Source: Tubiluchus corallicola (lineage: Eukaryota > Priapulida > Priapulimorpha > Priapulimorphida > Tubiluchidae). Taken from it: a stretch of DNA of 30,935 nucleotides. Positions 26,287-30,935 of this stretch are shown piece after piece; the stretch's first letter is position 1, and each line of letters begins with the position of its first letter. The notes below the pieces were generated by a model. It was not told the origin of the DNA, ran no database searches, and was given only the letters and a program-made list of their open reading frames with translations. Both the position numbers and the translations under genes were made by a program. Location: positions 1-30,935 of the forward strand of contig JAQGDQ010002452.1 in assembly GCA_030141605.1 (NCBI GenBank). The letters are read 5' to 3'.

Positions 26287-27033
26287 ATGAAAAAAAGCTT
26301 TTTGATTTTAATAGCTTTGTTGTTTTTATTTATTTCTTGTAACTCTGAAAACTCTCAGAATGAAAATGTGTCAAATGAAGTTATAGAAAATACAGAAGAT
26401 AATAAAGAAGAAAAAGAAAAGATGGAAGAAAAAGTAGAAAATACAGAAGATAATAAAGAAGAAAAAGAAAAGATGGAAGAAAAAGTAGAAAATACAGAAG
26501 ACAATAAAGAAGAAAAAGAAAAGATGGAAGAAAAAGTAGAAAATGCAGAAGATAATAAAGAAGAAAAAGAAAAGATGGAAGAAAAAGTAGAAAATGCAGA
26601 AGATAATAAAGAAGAAAAAGAAAAGATGGAAGAAAAAGTAGAAAATGCAGAAGACAATAAAGAAGAAAAAGAAATTAAAATAGGTAGAATAGAAGGAAGA
26701 GTAGACAACACAAAAGAGGGTCACTGTACGTATCAAACTGTAGAAGATAATAAAGATTTTGTATTTGATTTACCTTCTACGTGGAAATGGATATTTATAC
26801 GAGATCATAAACTTGAAACGCCTTATATGGTTATCAATGATGAAAAAGTTAAATTAGAAAAAATTGATGTTTCAGATTTATATGAATGGTACAAAATTCC
26901 AAACATTGAAAATGGAAAAATAGAGATGGATCTAAAAATTAATGCAAATGCACCTAAAACAGGGACATTAAAAGTAATTGAGAATGAAGAGGTGCTTGAA
27001 ACATTTGAAATAATAGCTACATGTGGGGTTTAA
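26287..27033 (+). CDS. Lipoprotein with 17-residue acidic/basic tandem repeats
   Basis: Unrecognised secreted lipoprotein, 248 residues. A signal peptide (KKSFLILIALLFLFIS) ends at a lipobox Cys18, so the protein is predicted to be lipid-anchored in the envelope. Residues about 34-129 are five full and one partial copies of a 17-residue unit ENxEDNKEEKEKMEEKV, highly charged and likely a long single helix or stalk. The C-terminal domain (about 135-248, from GRIEGRVDN to the end) has two cysteines (GHCTY and ATCGV) that could form a disulfide; I cannot name its fold. Copy number may vary without changing the frame because each DNA unit is 51 bp. It stands between the ribosomal operon and a terminator and is unrelated to either neighbour. 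Confidence 0.8.
   Translation: MKKSFLILIALLFLFISCNSENSQNENVSNEVIENTEDNKEEKEKMEEKVENTEDNKEEKEKMEEKVENTEDNKEEKEKMEEKVENAEDNKEEKEKMEEKVENAEDNKEEKEKMEEKVENAEDNKEEKEIKIGRIEGRVDNTKEGHCTYQTVEDNKDFVFDLPSTWKWIFIRDHKLETPYMVINDEKVKLEKIDVSDLYEWYKIPNIENGKIEMDLKINANAPKTGTLKVIENEEVLETFEIIATCGV
26386..26673 (+). repeat. 51-bp in-frame tandem repeat, five full copies plus 33 bp
   Basis: Units start at 26386, 26437, 26488, 26539, 26590 and 26641 (partial). The copies are nearly identical at DNA level: the first three encode ENT, the last three ENA, and GAT/GAC differ at one codon. Such uniformity suggests recent expansion by slippage or unequal recombination. Confidence 0.95.
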
Positions 27034-27045
27034 GATAAAGAACTT

Positions 27046-27071
27046 AAAGAGGTCTATAGAGGCCTCTTTTT
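27046..27071 (+). terminator. Intrinsic terminator after the lipoprotein gene
   Basis: Stem AAAGAGGTC (27046-27054) / GGCCTCTTT (27061-27069) with one T-G pair, a 6-base loop and a T-run. It starts 12 bases after the stop codon. Confidence 0.85.
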
Positions 27072-27383
27072 ATTTGTTGCTATAAAAATAATTATTTAAT
27101 CACTTAAGAGTATACCCTAAGATATAAGCTGAAAAACATTATGAGCCTATCTAATTTTAATGTTACTATAATTTATTATTAATTATATACAGGATGTAGT
27201 ATGAGAATAAAACTAAATTAAAGATGAAAAATGAATTTAATTAGAAGAATTTTAGCACATCTTAATAAGGAAAAGAAGATAATTTTGAAGCTTTAATAAA
27301 CATTTTTAATTATAATTTTATTATAAAATCCTTCTAGAGTATTATTTTTCTAGAAGGATTTGTATTTATACTTTAAATAAATT
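27070..27383. other. 314-base intergenic region between the lipoprotein gene and lpxD
   Basis: AT-rich DNA bounded by two terminators, one for each converging transcript. Between about 27080 and 27320 there are only very short open frames without ribosome binding sites, and I recognise no RNA gene, repeat or gene remnant. Confidence 0.6.
27326..27361 (-). terminator. Terminator of the tamB-bamA-lpxD transcript
   Basis: Perfect 13-bp stem: AAATCCTTCTAGA (27326-27338) and TCTAGAAGGATTT (27349-27361), loop 10 bases. On the minus strand it is followed by a T-rich tract (TATAATAAAATTATAATT), 22 bases after the lpxD stop. The stem is symmetrical, but the plus-strand gene already has its own terminator at 27046-27071. 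Confidence 0.75.
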
Positions 27384-28397
27384 TTAAAAATTTTCTTTAC
27401 TTTTTAAATATTTTTCTATTTTTCTTACCCTATTTAATATTTCAGGAAGCTTCTTCATTAAAACTTTTATTTTAAGTTCTTTTTTATGGTCTATGACAGG
27501 AAACCCACTTACAACTACATTGTCTTCTAAATTAGATGTAACTCCTGATTTAGATCCTATAACAACATTATTACCTATATGAATGTGACCTGTTATTCCA
27601 GATTGAGCTGCAATCGTTACATTATTTCCTATAACTGTACTGCCAGCAATAGCAACTTGAGCCACTAATAATCCATTTTCTCCTATTATAACATTATGGG
27701 CTATATGAACTTGATTATCTGTCTTTGTATATTTTTTTATAACTGTATCTCCAATAGTACCTCGATCTATAGTTGTGTTTGCACCTATTTCAACATAATC
27801 CTCTATAATAACTCTGCCAATTTGGTCAATTTTTATATTGTTACCATCTACTTTAACAAACCCAAAACCATCTGAACCAATTACTGAATTTGGCTGAATT
27901 ATAACATTGTTTCCTATTACACAATCTTCTCTAATAGTTACGTTAGGATATATGATACAATTATCACCTATAACTACATTTTGACAAATAACAACTCCAG
28001 GATATATTGTTACATTTCTTCCTATTATAACGTTATGACCTATATAACAGTTAAAGGATACTTTGCTGTTATCTCCAACTTTGCTATTAGATTCAATATT
28101 TTTATCCATAGCTAATATTTCTTTTTTAAATACTTTTAATAAGATAGGCATTATTTCTCTTGGATTTTTATTTACTTTTATATATGTTTTTTCCTCTGGT
28201 AAATTTTTTAAACTATCTGGTACAATAATAACTTTTGCTTTTGTTTCGTTTATTTTTTTTATATACTTTATATCACTAGCAAAAGTTAAATGATCTTCTT
28301 CAGCTTGAAAAAAAGGAGATAATCTTGTGACATACCCACTACTATTTCCTACAACTTTACCAGAAATATTTTTAGCAATTTCAGATACCTTATACAT
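27384..28397 (-). CDS. lpxD: UDP-3-O-(3-hydroxyacyl)glucosamine N-acyltransferase
   Basis: Third step of lipid A synthesis: adds the N-linked hydroxyacyl chain to UDP-GlcN. 337 residues. The N-terminal uridine-binding domain (about 1-100) includes [15 protein letters not shown]; then a left-handed beta-helix of hexapeptide repeats (many I/V-G-x-x-x-x units such as [17 protein letters not shown]), the family motif [12 protein letters not shown], the catalytic block [13 protein letters not shown] (His near 232/235), and a C-terminal helix with [16 protein letters not shown] precedes the ATG and only 8 bases separate it from bamA. It shows that the organism makes LPS or lipooligosaccharide. Confidence 0.97.
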   Translation of the reverse strand: MYKVSEIAKNISGKVVGNSSGYVTRLSPFFQAEEDHLTFASDIKYIKKINETKAKVIIVPDSLKNLPEEKTYIKVNKNPREIMPILLKVFKKEILAMDKNIESNSKVGDNSKVSFNCYIGHNVIIGRNVTIYPGVVICQNVVIGDNCIIYPNVTIREDCVIGNNVIIQPNSVIGSDGFGFVKVDGNNIKIDQIGRVIIEDYVEIGANTTIDRGTIGDTVIKKYTKTDNQVHIAHNVIIGENGLLVAQVAIAGSTVIGNNVTIAAQSGITGHIHIGNNVVIGSKSGVTSNLEDNVVVSGFPVIDHKKELKIKVLMKKLPEILNRVRKIEKYLKSKENF

Positions 28398-28405
28398 TTT
28401 ACCTC

Positions 28406-30493
28406 CTAGAATGATTGACCAAACCCAAAGTAAAATTCCATTTCATCATAATCAGGATCATTGATAGGCCATCCAAAGTCAAATCTCATAGGTCCAATAG
28501 GAGAATTAACTCTAAAACCTATACCTGCGCCGTGCCTTAAGTCATCTCCAAAGCTGACATCATCATCTTCACTTCCCCACGCTCTACCTACATCATAAAA
28601 AACTGCTAGACCAAATATATCATTAAATTGAGTTCTATTTTCTATAGTAGCAAACATTTGTTTAGTACCTCTAAATTCATCGCTTGGTAACCCTCTAACG
28701 CTTCCATCTCCACCAACTCTAAATTGATGAGTTTCCTTAGTGTCATTCATAGCAACTCCGCCAACAGCTCTATAAGCCATTGTATTTTTAATCTTTTCTC
28801 CCATTGGGATACCTTTGTGGAAAAATCTACCATCAAGTACTGCTTTTCCTAGCCAGCTATTATCGTCTCCATCATCTTCAAATATATATCCTGTTTCACC
28901 TGTCAATCTTATAAAATGTCCTTTTGAAGGAATATAGAAGTGATTTCTAGTGTCATGTGAGATAGATGGTACAACACCTAAAAGATTATAATCATCTGTT
29001 AAATTACCTTCAGTATCTTCTGTTTCTGTCATTTCAAATTTTAAAACACCATTAACTCTAGTATTTTTATTTAGACCTTTTCCTAGTTGCCCACTTATTC
29101 CATTGGTTAAAATTTGATTAAACTCATCACTACCACTATCGCTATAGCTTTTTCTATAGAGACTTCCTCCACCAGAGATTCTGTCTGTCCCTTTTATCCA
29201 AGGATCTAGAAAGCTAGCAGTAAATGCAACGTCACTGTCATCATTTAACTCTATAGAAGTTTTTATAGTTTGGTTTTTACCACCAAAATTTCTAGTTTCA
29301 TAGAAAAGGCTTCCTGTAAGGCCATCAGAAGATCCATAGCTAATTCCACCACCAAAAGTTGTTGTTGGAGCCTCTTCTAAATATAATACAATATCTTTAT
29401 ATCCTGTTTTATCTGGAGTAGGGGTATCCTCTATATTTACGTTTTTAAAAAGGCCTGTTCTCATTATGTTAGTAACAGTTGCCCTATAGTCTTCAGCTTT
29501 AAAAATCTCTCCTTCTTTTATTTCTAACTCTCTTTCTATTATATACCCTTCTGTTTTTAGATTTCTATCTTCTTGGTCTCTTCTTTCCCCTCTTTCTGCT
29601 GCTTTTGTCCCTATTCTTTTTACCTCAATAGAATTAATTATTCCTTCAGATATAAAAATATCTAAAGTCCCATCTTCTTTTAAATTTAACCCTGAAAATT
29701 CAGCTAAAATATATCCATCATCATTATATTTTTTTAATATTTTATCAGTACTTTCTTTTAAAGTATTTAAATTGTATATCTCATCTATTGCTATATCCAT
29801 TTCTTCTAAAAGCTCTTCATCTGTATACAAAGTGTTTCCGCTTATTTCTATATTTTTTATTATTTCATTTTCTACTAGTATGAATGTTACTTTTACTCCT
29901 TCTTCTTCCTGAATAACTTCTGGAATAACATCTTTAAAATACCCAGTTTTAAAAATTTCTTTTTGTATCTCTAATACTTCTTGTCTTGAAAATGGATCTC
30001 CTGCTTCAAAAGAGATAGCTTTGTATATTTCTTCATCTGATATTTTATTATTTCCATCTATTGACACAGAAATTATAGTTTTGGCATCTCCTAGTACTGT
30101 GTTATCTTTTTCTACTGCATTTAAAATTGCTCCAGCATTTGGTTCTTCTGTTATATCAACTGTTAACTTAATTCCTCCATTAAATTCCCTTTGGGTTATA
30201 ACCACATCTTTAATATAGTCTAAAGATATAAGTCTACTAAAATCTTCCTTTACAGTTGTAGGATTATATATAGAGCCCACTCTTGAGTTCATAAACTCTA
30301 AAATTGATTCACTAGGTATTTCTCTTAAATTCTTTACTTCAATTTCTTTAATTTCATAATAATCTGAAATAGCTGTTGTTGTTTCTACTTTTTTCACCTC
30401 ATTTACTGCTTGCTCTATTTTATCTTCACTTTCAGCACTCACGTTTAAACCAAAAACAATCATCAACGTCATTAAAATTACTTTACTCTTCAT
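28406..30493 (-). CDS. bamA: Outer-membrane protein assembly factor BamA (Omp85)
   Basis: Core of the machine that folds beta-barrels into the outer membrane. 695 residues. Signal peptide [20 protein letters not shown]; about four POTRA domains (roughly 40-360), e.g. [20 protein letters not shown] and [19 protein letters not shown]; then a 16-strand barrel with [15 protein letters not shown], the L6-loop motif [12 protein letters not shown] (VRGF-type), FYDVGRAWG, and the terminal FDFGWPIN and FYFGFGQSF ending in the C-terminal Phe of barrel proteins. The start is ATG 30493 because GGAGGTAG lies directly before it; the in-frame ATG at 30505 overlaps that site. tamB lies 26 bases upstream. No skp/ompH gene lies between bamA and lpxD. 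Confidence 0.97.
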   Translation of the reverse strand: MKSKVILMTLMIVFGLNVSAESEDKIEQAVNEVKKVETTTAISDYYEIKEIEVKNLREIPSESILEFMNSRVGSIYNPTTVKEDFSRLISLDYIKDVVITQREFNGGIKLTVDITEEPNAGAILNAVEKDNTVLGDAKTIISVSIDGNNKISDEEIYKAISFEAGDPFSRQEVLEIQKEIFKTGYFKDVIPEVIQEEEGVKVTFILVENEIIKNIEISGNTLYTDEELLEEMDIAIDEIYNLNTLKESTDKILKKYNDDGYILAEFSGLNLKEDGTLDIFISEGIINSIEVKRIGTKAAERGERRDQEDRNLKTEGYIIERELEIKEGEIFKAEDYRATVTNIMRTGLFKNVNIEDTPTPDKTGYKDIVLYLEEAPTTTFGGGISYGSSDGLTGSLFYETRNFGGKNQTIKTSIELNDDSDVAFTASFLDPWIKGTDRISGGGSLYRKSYSDSGSDEFNQILTNGISGQLGKGLNKNTRVNGVLKFEMTETEDTEGNLTDDYNLLGVVPSISHDTRNHFYIPSKGHFIRLTGETGYIFEDDGDDNSWLGKAVLDGRFFHKGIPMGEKIKNTMAYRAVGGVAMNDTKETHQFRVGGDGSVRGLPSDEFRGTKQMFATIENRTQFNDIFGLAVFYDVGRAWGSEDDDVSFGDDLRHGAGIGFRVNSPIGPMRFDFGWPINDPDYDEMEFYFGFGQSF

Positions 30494-30519
30494 TTCTACC
30501 TCCATTATTATATTATAGC

Positions 30520-30935
30520 TTAAAACCTTTTATTAAAATTAATGTCAATATGAACATTATAATCTTTTTCTTCATACTTTATATCATCATCTTCTAACTT
30601 TCCAAAACCAGCTCCAATTGAAATTCCATTATTAAATTGTCGTATAACTCTGATATCATACTCTGAAACTACGTCACTACTTTTTTCTGAGTCTGAAAAA
30701 TTGACCTCTCCCTCTAAAAACAATTCGTTTTTATATATGTTTTTTTTAGCCCCAACAATTACTCCAAAATCTAAAAACTTATCACTTGTTTCCTCTAATA
30801 AATCTAAATCTGTTTTAATAGTGAAGCTATCAAGACCAAGTTTTTTCTTTATATACCTAGAGGTGTTGTTAAAAAACACGTTATCAATTTGGCTAGATAC
30901 TACACCTTCTAAAATAACTCCCTTATCATCCTTAG
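30520..30935 (-). CDS. tamB: Translocation and assembly module protein TamB, C-terminal part (cut by window edge)
   Basis: The frame is open to the window edge, so only the last 138 residues are seen. They resemble the C-terminal DUF490 domain of TamB, a long envelope-spanning beta-taco protein that works with Omp85 proteins and in phospholipid transport: YIKKKLGLDSFTIKTDLDLLE matches the family's xxLGLDxxxI, and FGVIVGAKKNIYKNELFLEGE the GKYLxxxLYV strand; then alternating beta-strands end in NFNKRF with a terminal Phe. An apparent GTG at 30879 is internal. Immediately upstream of bamA, a common arrangement. Confidence 0.8.
   Translation of the reverse strand, partial: KDDKGVILEGVVSSQIDNVFFNNTSRYIKKKLGLDSFTIKTDLDLLEETSDKFLDFGVIVGAKKNIYKNELFLEGEVNFSDSEKSSDVVSEYDIRVIRQFNNGISIGAGFGKLEDDDIKYEEKDYNVHIDINFNKRF

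Noticed and set aside
26386-26673. Possible CRISPR-like array
   Set aside because: Units are directly adjacent with no unique spacers and are translated in frame inside a lipoprotein.
26355-26736. Two long minus-strand open frames rich in Ser/Phe across the lipoprotein gene
   Set aside because: They are the reverse of the 51-bp repeats; the plus-strand frame has a signal peptide, lipobox and terminator.
27080-27320. Possible small genes or gene remnants before lpxD
   Set aside because: Only very short frames without Shine-Dalgarno sequences; no translated stretch resembles a family that I know.

Overview
The window is about 30.9 kb of very AT-rich bacterial DNA, densely coding, with strong AGGAGG-type ribosome binding sites and TTG/GTG starts mixed with ATG. 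Translation-gene order is Firmicute-like (rimP-nusA-rnpM-infB-rbfA; infA-rpmJ-rpsM-rpsK-rpsD-rpoA-rplQ), yet a Gram-negative envelope cluster is present (tamB-bamA-lpxD). With Pta-AckA acetate fermentation, this combination fits Fusobacteriota best. That assignment is inference from gene content; I see no rRNA, tRNA, phage, transposase or CRISPR array.

Left end (1-3.1 kb): the 3' part of clpX, then a lon gene that stops after its N-terminal domain at a 22-bp near-palindrome, immediately facing an inverted trigger-factor gene. In many bacteria the order is tig-clpP-clpX-lon on one strand, so this looks like an inversion junction (or an assembly chimera).

3.3-11.4 kb, minus strand: the translation-initiation operon rimP-nusA-rnpM-infB-rbfA. 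Its leader holds a strong promoter followed within about 20-50 nt by an intrinsic terminator, the layout of an attenuator. Upstream of it lie tgt (tRNA queuosine) and a bifunctional (p)ppGpp synthetase/hydrolase with its own promoter.

11.8-16.3 kb, plus strand: an operon of an amino-acid permease carrying a C-terminal PTS EIIA-like domain, glyA, sfsA and a small TerB-like protein, closed by a terminator. 16.3-19.8 kb: ftsY-pta-ackA with its own promoter and terminator. 20.0-22.6 kb: a stress cassette of a divergent TerD-domain protein, a membrane-anchored coiled-coil protein and a frameshifted telA.

22.8-26.2 kb: the alpha-operon ribosomal and RNA polymerase genes with a consensus promoter in front of infA and a structured 148-nt leader in front of rpsM; rpsD is one base out of frame as sequenced. 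26.3-27.0 kb: a lipoprotein with 51-bp in-frame tandem repeats. 27.4 kb to the end, minus strand: lpxD, bamA and the C-terminus of tamB, i.e. lipid A acylation and outer-membrane protein assembly.

The two frameshifts (rpsD, telA) both behave as one missing base beside a homopolymer. One sits in an essential gene, so sequence error is a serious possibility. The best candidates for new biology are the lon/tig junction, the rimP leader attenuator, the rpsM leader, the permease-EIIA fusion and the TerD/coiled-coil/TelA set.
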